Shown here: positions 1 through 7,295 of the stretch, piece after piece
Numbering within the stretch: the stretch's first letter is position 1
Layout: every line of letters starts with the position of its first letter
IMG/VR virus record: IMGVR_UViG_3300027980_000037
Span: 1 to 60,939 of that record
Strand: one strand, 5' to 3'
DNA length: 60,939 bases
Source of the DNA: a virus
Position numbers and translations under genes: made by a program
Notes under the pieces: generated by a model
What the model was told of the DNA's origin: nothing
Databases searched by the model: none
What the model saw: the letters and a program-made list of their open reading frames with translations, nothing else

Positions 1-152
1 TTGTGTGAAATGTGCAATGTCGCACATTTGTTCTATTGGAGTAGAAGCATGACCACAATCACCAAACTCGACAAAAAATCCTGCAAAGCAATCCAGCAAC
101 CGATTGAAGATGCTGTCAATGCAGCCCTTGAGCCTTTCGGTCTGAAGGCGGT
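1..152. repeat. Terminal direct repeat, left copy (assembly closure)
   Basis: Bases 1-152 match 60788-60939 except at one position (A at 26, C at 60813). This is the usual signature of a circular or circularly permuted genome cut at an arbitrary point, because the repeat cuts through a gene (start at 49, or 60836 in the right copy). The mismatch lies in a leader inverted repeat, so it may be real population variation or a read error. Confidence 0.9.
8..29 (+). promoter_or_regulatory. Leader inverted repeat made of two operator cores
   Basis: AAATGTGC (8-15) and GCACATTT (22-29) form a perfect 8-bp inverted repeat about 20 bases upstream of the start codon at 49. Each arm contains the CACATTT/AAATGTG core of the operator motif found at promoters elsewhere here. 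It can be read as an RNA hairpin or a dimeric protein site. In the right terminal copy (60795-60816) one base of the right arm is changed, which breaks one pair. Confidence 0.55.
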
Positions 153-453
153 TATCGGTGGCGGTAGTTACAACGAAACCGAACTGAAAACCAAACTGAC
201 AATTTCAGTGACCGACACTGACGTTCTGGAAGCGCAGGAACGTGCAGACTTTGCACTTTACAGCCGCAGCTACAACGTCACGCCGGAAGACTATGGCACA
301 GTGTTCCAGTATCAGGGTAAAGACTACGCCATTATCGGCTTCAACCCGCGCAGCCCTAAGTATGGCGTGAAGGTTCGCCGGTTGCATGATGGTCAGGTGA
401 TGAAGTTCACCGAGTCTGCCCTGCGTCACTGCCCTAGCAGAAAAGCCGCCTAG
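49..453 (+). CDS. Conserved-type phage hypothetical protein, 134 aa
   Basis: First gene of the rightward early block. The ATG at 49 is chosen over an in-frame TTG at 1 because GGAG lies about 10 bases upstream (36-39) and the longer form would read through the leader inverted repeat. The N-terminal half is lysine-rich and probably helical; the C-terminal half looks like a small beta domain. There is no membrane segment and no recognised catalytic motif. It is driven by the promoter at 60763-60791 across the circular junction and so is probably expressed early. Function unknown. Confidence 0.75.
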   Translation: MTTITKLDKKSCKAIQQPIEDAVNAALEPFGLKAVIGGGSYNETELKTKLTISVTDTDVLEAQERADFALYSRSYNVTPEDYGTVFQYQGKDYAIIGFNPRSPKYGVKVRRLHDGQVMKFTESALRHCPSRKAA

Positions 454-464
454 AGTGCAGCTTG

Positions 465-486
465 TAGTGTCGGTTCGCCGGCACTA
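465..486 (+). promoter_or_regulatory. Intergenic RNA hairpin with UUCG loop (copy 1)
   Basis: TAGTGTCGG (465-473) pairs with CCGGCACTA (478-486) around a TTCG loop. The 9-bp stem includes one internal T-G wobble. It lies between the stop of the first gene and the start at 528, with no U-tract, so it is not a normal intrinsic terminator. A covarying partner sits at 1499-1518. Possible roles are mRNA processing, stabilisation or protein binding. Confidence 0.6.
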
Positions 487-527
487 TCAGGTGCGCTTTT
501 GCATCGACAACAGAAGGAACAATTCTC

Positions 528-1487
528 ATGTCACATTTTACAGTTTTAGTAGTTGGTGATGATATCGACAAACAGCTTGAACCTTTCTTCGAGCAAGGTG
601 ATGAAGGCGACTACTTTATGGAGTTTGAACCTGAAGTAGAAAGCCGTGAAGAACTGATTGCCAGTTGGAAGCGTCATAACGCTGAAATTGAAGCCATTCC
701 AGCTCAGGAACGTTCCAGCTATCACCAGACCTATGACACGCCCGAAGAATACGCTGAAAAATATCACGGCTGGATTGAGCGTGATGGTCAGTGGGGCTAT
801 ATCAGCAACCCTCGCGCCAAGTGGGATTGGTATGTGGTTGGTGGTCGCTGGTCTGGCTCTCTGAAGTACAAAGAAGGCGGTGTCGGCACTATGGGGCATC
901 ATCGTGGTACTGGCGCGGAAATTGCCAAAATGAAAAATCCGGGCGATTGGGATGAAGAAACCAAGCGGCAGGTTGCTAACCGCCTGTGCGATTCCTGCAC
1001 TGTTGGTGATCTGGATATTGAAGGCATGAAGCAGGAAGCTATCGAAGCCGCCAACGACAAGTATGAATCTTTTGAGGCCGCTGTCGGTCTGGAAGGCGCA
1101 CCGCTTCCGTTTTCAGAGTTCCGCAAAGACTACCCTGATGGTGACGATGGTCTGAAAGCCGCCCGTGATTCTTACGGTTCTATCGAGTGGGTTAAGAAAT
1201 ACGAAGCAGCACAAAAAGAAGACAAAGTGCCGTTTTTGTTTTTAGGTGATGCGGTCGAATTTTTCTGCTGCCATAACGGCGGGCGTGAAGAATTTGTTCG
1301 CCGCGCTGCTGCCGAATCCTTCAGCACCTACGCTGTTCTGAAGGACGATGTGTGGTACGAAAAAGGTGAAATGGGCTGGTTCGGAATCAGCACCAACGAA
1401 GTAGAAGATTGGCAGTCCGAGTTTTTAGACTTGGTAGGAACGTTGCCAGCCGATACGACAATTACTGTTGTCGATTGCCACATTTAG
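528..1487 (+). CDS. Hypothetical phage protein with NPRAKWDWY...GGRWSG motif
   Basis: A 319-aa acidic cytoplasmic protein with AGAAGGA upstream of ATG 528. The segment NPRAKWDWYVVGGRWSG (about residues 94-110) is the hallmark of a widespread but uncharacterised family in phages and mobile elements. The N-terminus (MSHFTVLVVG) begins with a short beta strand, also usual for this family. The gene lies between two similar UNCG-loop hairpins. No enzymatic motif is visible and the function is unknown. Confidence 0.8.
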   Translation: MSHFTVLVVGDDIDKQLEPFFEQGDEGDYFMEFEPEVESREELIASWKRHNAEIEAIPAQERSSYHQTYDTPEEYAEKYHGWIERDGQWGYISNPRAKWDWYVVGGRWSGSLKYKEGGVGTMGHHRGTGAEIAKMKNPGDWDEETKRQVANRLCDSCTVGDLDIEGMKQEAIEAANDKYESFEAAVGLEGAPLPFSEFRKDYPDGDDGLKAARDSYGSIEWVKKYEAAQKEDKVPFLFLGDAVEFFCCHNGGREEFVRRAAAESFSTYAVLKDDVWYEKGEMGWFGISTNEVEDWQSEFLDLVGTLPADTTITVVDCHI

Positions 1488-1498
1488 TGCGCAGTGTG

Positions 1499-1518
1499 TA
1501 GCGTCCTACGGGGCGCTA
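1499..1518 (+). promoter_or_regulatory. Intergenic RNA hairpin with UACG loop (copy 2)
   Basis: TAGCGTCC (1499-1506) pairs with GGGCGCTA (1511-1518) around TACG. It aligns with the hairpin at 465-486: the same TAG-N-GTC 5' arm, the same T-G wobble, and a T-A pair replaced by C-G, with similar GCAG flanks. Both loops belong to the UNCG tetraloop family. It lies between genes of the same operon. Confidence 0.6.
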
Positions 1519-1555
1519 TGCAGTACGTTCTAAACCACAAACTAGGAGAAGTCTC

Positions 1556-2392
1556 ATGTGTGACCGCGAAAAAAACGGCTATCACGTTATCGAGAGCCAC
1601 CAAGCCGGCAGACATCTTATCGACATCATTGATGATGATGCCGGTAGCGTCGAATGCCCGTTAGATTGGGAAGATTCAGACAGCCTGATATTTGCCTCAT
1701 TCGAGAAGCGCAGTGTGCTGTCACAGTACAACCCGTTCACCAGCACAAACGAAGTACCAGGCTACGCTAAAAAGCATGGCATGACGGTTATCAGCCTGTT
1801 CAGGTATGAGCATGGCTTGGTTATGTATGCAGCCGGCGAGAGAAACCCGTTTGCCTGTAATTTTGACTCAGGCTGTGTCGGTTGGATTCTGATTAAGGAA
1901 GAAGATTTTCTGAAGCCAGCCAATGAAGTAGCTGAAGGCATCTGCCAGACAATCACCGATTGGTGCAACGGCTCGATCTACGGAATGATTACCTACGAGA
2001 AGGGTGAAGACGGTAGCTGGGTGGATTGTCAGGAAGATGTGTGGGGCTATATCGGTATCGACGGTATCTCTACCGAAGCAGAATCTTCTGTTCAGACCTA
2101 CGACGCTAAAGACCGGGCTGTTGCGCTTCAAAACTGGTTCGCATTCGGTACACCGGCTGGCATTCCATTCGGCCCACATAAACCATTCTGCACAGAATGC
2201 GGAAGCGATAGTGTTGTTGTTGACTCTACTTCTGAGTGGGATGCAGAGAAGGAGATATTCGTTCACTGCTCAGACTTCGATCACTGGTGGTGTGGTAACT
2301 GCAATGCTGATGGCAAGCGGCTGGTTGAATTCATGTATCAGTATCAAGCCGAACTAATTAAGGAAAAATGGGAGCATGGCAATGAACATTGA
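1556..2392 (+). CDS. Hypothetical protein with C-terminal zinc ribbon
   Basis: A 278-aa protein preceded by AGGAGAAG. Most of it is an acidic, aromatic-rich domain of unknown fold. Near the C-terminus CTECG and, some 30 residues later, WWCGNC provide four cysteines spaced like a zinc ribbon. No transmembrane segment is seen. The stop overlaps the next start by 17 bases, which implies coupled translation. Nucleic-acid or protein binding is possible but unproven. Confidence 0.75.
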   Translation: MCDREKNGYHVIESHQAGRHLIDIIDDDAGSVECPLDWEDSDSLIFASFEKRSVLSQYNPFTSTNEVPGYAKKHGMTVISLFRYEHGLVMYAAGERNPFACNFDSGCVGWILIKEEDFLKPANEVAEGICQTITDWCNGSIYGMITYEKGEDGSWVDCQEDVWGYIGIDGISTEAESSVQTYDAKDRAVALQNWFAFGTPAGIPFGPHKPFCTECGSDSVVVDSTSEWDAEKEIFVHCSDFDHWWCGNCNADGKRLVEFMYQYQAELIKEKWEHGNEH

Positions 2393-2813
2393 TGGATTCT
2401 ATAGAAAGAAATCAAAACCCAAAAAAGGCGTACCTACAACCTACGAAGGCATGACCAATAGAAGGGCTAGGTGGTGGATTGCTAGAGCAATCAAAATAAA
2501 ATCCTTACAGAAAAGCATTAATGAAGAACTAAAGGAGTGCGCTGTAGCTCTTGGAACTGGTATTCATCGTTCACGCGACCATGCTGGTATTGCTGTTCAG
2601 GTATCACGAACAGGAAGGCGTAAAGTAAAAGGCGCTGTTGATTATAAGTCTGCTTTCAATGAGCTTTGTGAAAGAAGTCAGCTTACTGATTACAGCAAGG
2701 AACGGCTAATGGAAAAACACCGTAAACCTGACCGCATTAACCACCCTACAAAATGTTTTTCTATTTCTGTTGGTGGAGATAGTGCAAAAAATCCGATTAG
2801 TTTGGCGGTGTGA
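2376..2813 (+). CDS. Basic hypothetical protein, 145 aa
   Basis: Starts inside the end of the preceding gene, with AAGGAAAAATGGGAG just upstream. The protein is lysine/arginine-rich, especially residues 8-50, consistent with nucleic-acid binding, but no known motif is present. An ATG at 2382 is a possible alternative start. It is part of the rightward early operon; the next gene begins one base after its stop. Confidence 0.7.
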   Translation: MAMNIDGFYRKKSKPKKGVPTTYEGMTNRRARWWIARAIKIKSLQKSINEELKECAVALGTGIHRSRDHAGIAVQVSRTGRRKVKGAVDYKSAFNELCERSQLTDYSKERLMEKHRKPDRINHPTKCFSISVGGDSAKNPISLAV

Positions 2814-2814
2814 T

Positions 2815-3519
2815 ATGAACAACATTAAACCTACGCTCGAAAATGTAATGCCGGCACTGGAAGATTGGCTGAACGATAACTTTCTTGGTGGCGCACAGCG
2901 AGACAACTGGAAGAACATCACCGAAGACAACTATCTTGGTGTGATTCTCTATAAGCCGACAGCGCGTGAATTCATGGTTGATTGTAGTAGTCGCGGCTTA
3001 ATCTATGTTGACGTTCTATGGCCTTTTTACAATGGCTGGAACGGCAAACAGATTGTTCGTCCAGAAGACTTGTTCGGCAGTAAGCACAGTGTCAAGGAAC
3101 GCGCCAGCACCAGCAAAACACGCTTCGATGGTGTTGGTATCTCCTGTGTCGGTCAGGCTGTCAAAAAGGTATACAACGCCACCTTCGACGATTGGAACTT
3201 ACTGAACCGTGAAGCAGCCAAGCGATGCCTGTTAGAGCGTCAGGGTGATGCTCTGGCTCAGTCGTTAGCCAGCACGATAGAAACCAGCGGGTCGCCTCGC
3301 CGGTTCAATGGTGGTGAGTGGCGCGTAGATATCTGCGATATTCCGGGCGCTAGTGGATCGCTAACCGTCCGTAACGCCGACCACATCGAGTTCTCTGGTT
3401 GGATGGATGAAACGGTAGCCCGTGAGTTTGTAGGGCTTCTGATGCGGATTAAAGCCGGCGAACTACAGAATCCTAAACCCGAGGGTGATTCGCACCTTCA
3501 GCAGAGTATGGAGCTATAG
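2815..3519 (+). CDS. Hypothetical protein, 234 aa
   Basis: Begins at ATG 2815, directly after the upstream stop, which suits translational coupling; a longer in-frame start at 2770 would overlap more and lacks a better ribosome site. It is soluble, mixed alpha/beta in character, with no recognised motif. A 26-codon membrane ORF follows its stop without a gap. Function unknown. Confidence 0.7.
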   Translation: MNNIKPTLENVMPALEDWLNDNFLGGAQRDNWKNITEDNYLGVILYKPTAREFMVDCSSRGLIYVDVLWPFYNGWNGKQIVRPEDLFGSKHSVKERASTSKTRFDGVGISCVGQAVKKVYNATFDDWNLLNREAAKRCLLERQGDALAQSLASTIETSGSPRRFNGGEWRVDICDIPGASGSLTVRNADHIEFSGWMDETVAREFVGLLMRIKAGELQNPKPEGDSHLQQSMEL

Positions 3520-3600
3520 ATGAAAACTAGTATCAAGTGGTTCAATGTTTTTGTATCAATCGCAATCGGTGTGACCTTCATTGTTTTTATTATTCCATGA
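3520..3600 (+). CDS. Micro-ORF: 26-aa single-pass membrane peptide
   Basis: The ATG abuts the preceding stop (TAGATG). The peptide has a short charged N-terminus (MKTSIKW) followed by about 19 hydrophobic residues ending in FIIP. This is the shape of a small inner-membrane phage peptide, for example an inhibitor or exclusion factor; that role is only inference. No separate ribosome site is seen, so expression would depend on coupling. Confidence 0.45.
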   Translation: MKTSIKWFNVFVSIAIGVTFIVFIIP

Positions 3601-3777
3601 TGGCGACAACTCCGAGGGGGCGGCTGCGGAGTGTCCTCTTGTCGGTAAATCTTCATGCAAGAAACCGGCGCAATAGACCAAGCCTTTATGCGGGTCGCCA
3701 TTTTTCCTACCTGGAAAACATGAGCCGTTGTAAATAAAGGTAAGCAGCCATAATGATCTGGCTGATGCTCCGAGACT

Positions 3778-3803
3778 AAGCCGGCTTTCGAGCCGGCTTT
3801 TTT
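3778..3803 (+). terminator. Intrinsic terminator
   Basis: AAGCCGGCT and AGCCGGCTT form a perfect 9-bp stem around TTCG, followed by TTTT. This is a strong Rho-independent terminator that ends the transcription unit starting at gene 49. Confidence 0.85.
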
Positions 3804-3908
3804 ATGTGCGATATGTTGCGCAAACCGGAAAACCGCCACCAAGTCATGCGGCTTTCAGTCTGGTTGTGTTAAGCAGAATCAGCCGTAAGTCTTTGATTTA
3901 GGTCGCTA

Positions 3909-3954
3909 TGTTATAATGTGTATACCAGTTAACGCTGGTGTGTTCTTTAACAAT
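3909..3954 (+). promoter_or_regulatory. Extended -10 promoter with rrn-like boxB/boxA leader
   Basis: TG-T-TATAAT (3909-3917) is an extended -10; no good -35 is seen. Downstream, ACCAG-ttaacg-CTGGT (3924-3939) is a small hairpin, and TGTTCTTTAACA (3941-3952) differs by one base from the enterobacterial rrn boxA TGCTCTTTAACA bound by NusB/S10. Hairpin-then-boxA is the order used in ribosomal RNA leaders. GGAGACT follows before ATG 3970. Antitermination is inferred. Confidence 0.6.
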
Positions 3955-3969
3955 CTATGGAGACTACTT

Positions 3970-4488
3970 ATGAGTCATGCAGACTATAAGCCTGTGCGCA
4001 AAGCACTGCCCGAAACACTTCCAGCTATCACTAGAGTGGAAGCAGAAAAAGCAGTTAAGCGGCTGTACCGGAAGTTCGGCAAGCTGGACAACGGATATCA
4101 AATGACACGATACACTTGGTCACGCGGTGTTCGCCGGTGCTGGATATCAACCAAACCAACATCAGGCCATTGGAAGGGTTGGGGAAGATTGATACACGAT
4201 GTATCACACAACATCTTTGCCCGTACTTATCCAAACAAACTGCCACATGACCCGCTGCACGTTCATTACGAAACGAAGATCGCAGAGTACGTGGCTGGTA
4301 CAGATTGGTTGGATGGTGGTCTAAAGCCCAAAGTGAAACCGAAGCCGACTAAGGAAGAAAAACGGCTTGCAGAGATCGTCAGAACGAAGGCGGCACTGAA
4401 ACGGTGGAACACCAAGCAAAGCAGGGCGCAGACCGCTATCAAAAAGTACAACACCAAACTGAAACGGCTCGAAGCCGCAGGAGTGTGA
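3970..4488 (+). CDS. Putative metal-binding protein with HDVSH...H...HYE histidines
   Basis: A 173-aa basic protein with a GGAGACT ribosome site; an upstream in-frame start at 3916 would run through the promoter leader. The central segment has HDVSH (about residues 77-81), then HDPLHVHYE about 15 residues later. This histidine pattern resembles an uncharacterised zincin-like phage/plasmid family. The C-terminal 60 residues are highly basic and probably coiled coil. Peptidase activity is not established. Confidence 0.7.
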   Translation: MSHADYKPVRKALPETLPAITRVEAEKAVKRLYRKFGKLDNGYQMTRYTWSRGVRRCWISTKPTSGHWKGWGRLIHDVSHNIFARTYPNKLPHDPLHVHYETKIAEYVAGTDWLDGGLKPKVKPKPTKEEKRLAEIVRTKAALKRWNTKQSRAQTAIKKYNTKLKRLEAAGV

Positions 4489-4489
4489 T

Positions 4490-4633
4490 ATGGAACAGGC
4501 TATGACACCTAGAGTGAAGGGTATCTTTCTGAAGAAGATCGAGCAGAAGCGCAAGCAGGGCGTTTCGGAAGCCAAAATAGAGAAGTGGCGAAAGGCTTGG
4601 TTTTATGCCGGCAGAGTGATACAAAGTAAGTAA
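4490..4633 (+). CDS. Small basic protein, 47 aa
   Basis: Begins one base after the upstream stop. It encodes a lysine/arginine-rich helical peptide (MEQAMTPRVKGIFLKK...) and ends 21 bases before an intrinsic terminator. Position, clean coupling and composition support a real gene. Nucleic-acid binding is plausible; function unknown. Confidence 0.55.
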   Translation: MEQAMTPRVKGIFLKKIEQKRKQGVSEAKIEKWRKAWFYAGRVIQSK

Positions 4634-4654
4634 CACCTTCCCCCTGTTTTATTT

Positions 4655-4678
4655 GCCCGCCTTGTGCGGGCTTTTTTT
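4655..4678 (+). terminator. Intrinsic terminator of the rightward block
   Basis: GCCCGC-cttgt-GCGGGC followed by seven T residues. It lies between the 47-aa gene and the convergent RusA-like gene, whose stop codon falls in the T-tract. Confidence 0.85.
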
Positions 4679-5045
4679 ATGCCGGGTCTATCAGAATTTC
4701 AGTGCCATGAGCCGTTGCGGTTCGGGTAACGTGCTGGAAATACTTTCGTTCAACAATGTGTTCGCTGGTATCGTCTTCGAGTATGCCGGCACGAACCAGA
4801 CCGTCCTGCAGCGCCTTGCATCCACCCCAAAAGTTATCTTCGTCGAGTATCTTAGCCGGCGCGTGAGTCGTGATCGTGATTCTGGCTCGCTTGAGTTTCG
4901 GCTGTCCTGTGCCGGCTTCGAGTGCAGCCAGGTACACCTGTTCATACCATGACTTTCGGTACGTCATTTGTTTGCGCCAGTGCATACGCATCAGCGCATT
5001 CATTGATTTAGGGTATTTCCCACGCACGTACAGTCGTAAAGTCAT
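4677..5045 (-). CDS. rusA: RusA-like Holliday junction resolvase
   Basis: A 122-aa protein matching the compact RusA endonuclease family that cuts four-way DNA junctions as a dimer. The acidic catalytic pattern is visible: ILDEDN (D68, D70), LQDGL (D81) and GILEDD (D91/D92), the usual spacing for RusA. Length is typical. It is the last gene of the leftward early operon and overlaps the HNH gene upstream. It probably resolves recombination or replication intermediates made with RecT/YqaJ. Confidence 0.82.
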   Translation of the reverse strand: MTLRLYVRGKYPKSMNALMRMHWRKQMTYRKSWYEQVYLAALEAGTGQPKLKRARITITTHAPAKILDEDNFWGGCKALQDGLVRAGILEDDTSEHIVERKYFQHVTRTATAHGTEILIDPA

Positions 5046-5382
5046 GTTCTAGTCCTGCCTTTTCAAATACATTGATGTCGGTTAGGTGGCATACCCATTC
5101 GAGCATTATCACCTGAGATTGATGCAGCGATTCCCATTCCCATACACCGCCGGCATAGGTATCGAGTCCGTAATGACCTTGATGCAGTTCTTTGGATAGC
5201 GGGATCACCAGCCAGTGATTCTGGCGTTGACCCATGCCCGGATTAGCGGCCCGACCAAAGGTATCAATGATCGAGCCGCCGTGACAATGAGCTATGGTTG
5301 CCGGCGCACCGGTTAGAAGGCAATTCAACTGTGCAACTGCATCCCAATGGCGCTTTTGTGCAGCGTCAGGGCTACGCGGCAT
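5008..5382 (-). CDS. HNH-type nuclease (DUF968/Ref-like)
   Basis: A 124-aa protein with the AHCHGG segment (about residues 31-36), followed by G-rich turns, NHWLVIPLSKELHQGHYG (histidines near 56 and 67) and a WEWES tail. This pattern matches small phage HNH nucleases of the DUF968/RecA-dependent Ref type. It overlaps rusA by 38 bases, so the two are translated together and probably act together in DNA processing. Substrate is inferred. Confidence 0.65.
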   Translation of the reverse strand: MPRSPDAAQKRHWDAVAQLNCLLTGAPATIAHCHGGSIIDTFGRAANPGMGQRQNHWLVIPLSKELHQGHYGLDTYAGGVWEWESLHQSQVIMLEWVCHLTDINVFEKAGLEHDFTTVRAWEIP

Positions 5383-5812
5383 GGCGTAGGGTATTGGTGA
5401 CTAGTTCCTGAGCCTTGATGTAGCTGGACTCCTGATAGGAGCCGCCAGCTAACAGAAGGTCTGCACCGGCTTCAGTGTACTCATTAGCAACCAGAAACAC
5501 GCGCCAGACAATCTGGAAATCGTCTTTGTGTTCCATTTCCAGCCGGATGCGTATGAAGGTCTTGGTTTCCAAATCCTGCTTTATCGGCATCTTGGTCTGG
5601 TCAAAGCCATTACACGCCATTGTGTAGACCGCTTGAGCCTCACCGTCGCCATATTCCTTGCGGATTTCTTCGACAGACTTGCCCCAATACTTATTCACCT
5701 GGACAGGGGAAAGCACCGGCAAATCCCAGCAATACTCTGGATGCCGTACTTTGTTCCGGTCTATCTCAACCGTAACTTCCTGTTCGTCGATGAAGTACAT
5801 ATCGTTAGCCAT
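5372..5812 (-). CDS. Hypothetical acidic protein, 146 aa
   Basis: Lies between the MazG-like and HNH genes with short overlaps on both sides. It is soluble and acidic, without membrane segment or known motif. The conserved context suggests a DNA-metabolism accessory role, but nothing in the residues shows one. Confidence 0.65.
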   Translation of the reverse strand: MANDMYFIDEQEVTVEIDRNKVRHPEYCWDLPVLSPVQVNKYWGKSVEEIRKEYGDGEAQAVYTMACNGFDQTKMPIKQDLETKTFIRIRLEMEHKDDFQIVWRVFLVANEYTEAGADLLLAGGSYQESSYIKAQELVTNTLRHAA

Positions 5813-6398
5813 TGATTTCTGTCTTCTCTACAGATCTCGCCATGAATTGTGGACAACTGTAACTGAAGGTGCTATCGCCTTCAACTGCAACCCTTACAGC
5901 CATAGCCGCAGACTGCACAGCTTCCTTGTACGTGTTCTCTGCAGTTTCTTCGCCGTACTCATGCTCTAGCATGGCTTTGTTTAGCTCGCCGGCTTCTTCG
6001 TTGAACGCTGTTAGCTGGTGTTTATTGTCTGGAAACTTTGACCGGGCTTTCACTAATTCGTTCTTAACGTGCTGCAAAAAACGATCATCCGGCGACATCC
6101 TGCAAATAACCATTTCTTCACCACCCAGCTCGAAGGCTTGCCAAAGAATCAGGGCTACATCGTGAGATAGGTGGTCAGTACCTTCGTGCTTCAGTGCTTC
6201 TGAAATAATCTTCTCAAGTTTCCTGATAGTCTCAAACTGGCTGTTTATCTTGTCGTGCAAACGCTGGTCTTTCTTACCCTTTAGCACATTCTTCAGCTTT
6301 ATATTTTCGAGCGTCAGGCGGTTCAGCTTCGCGCCAGCGATATTCAGTTTGCGTCGGAGTACGGCAACAATGCTCAGTGGCTGTTTGTTCTGTGTCAT
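5805..6398 (-). CDS. MazG-like NTP pyrophosphohydrolase candidate
   Basis: A 197-aa protein. Residues 1-75 are basic and coiled-coil-like. The C-terminal half is helical with FNEEAGELNKAML (EExxE, near residue 135) and a following EAVQSAAMAVR helix, as in all-alpha MazG/dUTPase-type NTP pyrophosphatases. The second acidic pair (ExxD) is not clear, so activity is uncertain. It could clear modified or canonical nucleotides, or lower the host alarmone level. Confidence 0.55.
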   Translation of the reverse strand: MTQNKQPLSIVAVLRRKLNIAGAKLNRLTLENIKLKNVLKGKKDQRLHDKINSQFETIRKLEKIISEALKHEGTDHLSHDVALILWQAFELGGEEMVICRMSPDDRFLQHVKNELVKARSKFPDNKHQLTAFNEEAGELNKAMLEHEYGEETAENTYKEAVQSAAMAVRVAVEGDSTFSYSCPQFMARSVEKTEING

Positions 6399-6547
6399 TT
6401 TCTTATATCTCTGTTTTGGAATTGAATGCCGCGCTTCGCGGGCCTGTTAGTTTTAAGTTCATCTGGTACTTTCTTTCCGGTTTCTTTTTCCCACCTTTCC
6501 CACCAGTTTGAACGATACGGAACTACCGGTCGGTATCCTTTCGTCAT
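6395..6547 (-). CDS. Small tryptophan-rich protein, 50 aa
   Basis: Starts with ATGA overlap to the upstream stop (6544-6547) and ends with ATGA overlap to the MazG-like start (6395-6398). It fills the gap between those genes exactly. The peptide is basic, with SNWWERWEKE near residues 13-22 and no membrane segment. The double overlap is good evidence for translation; function unknown. Confidence 0.65.
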   Translation of the reverse strand: MTKGYRPVVPYRSNWWERWEKETGKKVPDELKTNRPAKRGIQFQNRDIRK

Positions 6548-6846
6548 TCAGTGATATCCCAAGTCTTGAAACGAATACCGAAGTTAACCTGATCGACATA
6601 AAGCTCAGGATCGTCGTTAAACGGTTCGCCATTCTTTAGGTGGCTGATGTGTTCATACTCGACAAAGGTGTTCCACTTCATGTCCTGACGAACACGCAGC
6701 GTGAGTGTCGGGTTGTCACCACCATAGTCAGCAAACGTGCTACTTCCTACTTTGTGACCAACAGCCAGGTCAATTACCGGCGAACAAGCGCAACAGGTGA
6801 GTACCACAAAAACCAGAAAGTAGAATTTAATAGCTTCTCTGTTCAT
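6544..6846 (-). CDS. Exported small protein, possible outer-membrane/lipoprotein
   Basis: ATG 6846 begins two bases after the upstream stop. Residues 1-25 form a basic-hydrophobic signal peptide ending in a Cys cluster (LTCCACS), a poor but possible lipobox. The mature part has alternating-residue strands (TLTLRVRQ, FVEYEHIS, VNFGIRFKTW) like part of a small outer-membrane beta protein. A surface or superinfection-exclusion role is a guess. Confidence 0.6.
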   Translation of the reverse strand: MNREAIKFYFLVFVVLTCCACSPVIDLAVGHKVGSSTFADYGGDNPTLTLRVRQDMKWNTFVEYEHISHLKNGEPFNDDPELYVDQVNFGIRFKTWDITE

Positions 6847-6848
6847 AG

Positions 6849-7295
6849 CTAATTCCAAAGTTCGTCAAAATGAAAGCCTTCAACAAAGTTCTTAGTGACC
6901 AGCTTTCCATTCTTATCAACAAAGTAGAGCGTCGGCACATCAGCTTCTTCATATCGGCTGTATCCAATGAAACCTATATCTTCAACATGAGGCGCTATAA
7001 ACTCGAAGAATTCTTCTATCTCGCCGTTGTAGTTTTTGATATCGCCTTTACCAAGCAATGAATAGCTTCCGCTAATATCATCAAAAGTGAAGTTCCGGCA
7101 GCTGGTGTTGGGCGTGTAGTAGCTGCCATCGCTAAACAAATAGTTCCAACGCCCCGGCTTATCTGCCAGAGCCGTGTCGTGTTCATCGTCGGAAATAGGA
7201 ACAAAAAAACACATAGCCTTCAGTGTGTCGATAACGTCTTCCGGCGTGTTTTGTTTTAGGTCAACATTGACAAAGATTTCTGTGTACATACCCAT
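6849..7295 (-). CDS. Hypothetical protein, 148 aa
   Basis: TAATG junction: the ATG at 7295 shares a base with the upstream stop (a second ATG lies at 7289). It is soluble and acidic, with a strand-rich N-terminus (MYTEIFVNVDL). It looks like small phage proteins of unknown function; no active-site motif found. Confidence 0.65.
   Translation of the reverse strand: MGMYTEIFVNVDLKQNTPEDVIDTLKAMCFFVPISDDEHDTALADKPGRWNYLFSDGSYYTPNTSCRNFTFDDISGSYSLLGKGDIKNYNGEIEEFFEFIAPHVEDIGFIGYSRYEEADVPTLYFVDKNGKLVTKNFVEGFHFDELWN

Larger units (their letters stand above)
3601..3969 (+). other. 369-bp largely non-coding stretch with terminator and new promoter
   Basis: An arginine-rich frame of 46 codons (3597-3737) starts at an ATGATG overlapping the micro-ORF stop, but it has no ribosome site and odd composition, so I do not call it. 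The rest holds an intrinsic terminator (3778-3803), an extended -10 promoter (3909-3917) and a hairpin/boxA leader (3924-3954). It separates two transcription units on the same strand. Confidence 0.6.

Noticed and set aside
1-152. Biological direct terminal repeat (T7-like)
   Set aside because: The repeat interrupts a gene and its leader at an arbitrary place and is as expected for circular assembly closure; read-end mapping would be needed to claim real termini.
3597-3737. 46-codon Arg-rich ORF after the membrane micro-ORF
   Set aside because: The ATGATG overlap is suggestive, but there is no ribosome site and the composition (MMATTPRGRLRSVLL...) looks like a shadow frame.
4691-4945. 84-codon minus-strand ORF inside rusA
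   Set aside because: Entirely inside the RusA-like gene in another frame, with no start signal; rusA has clear catalytic motifs.
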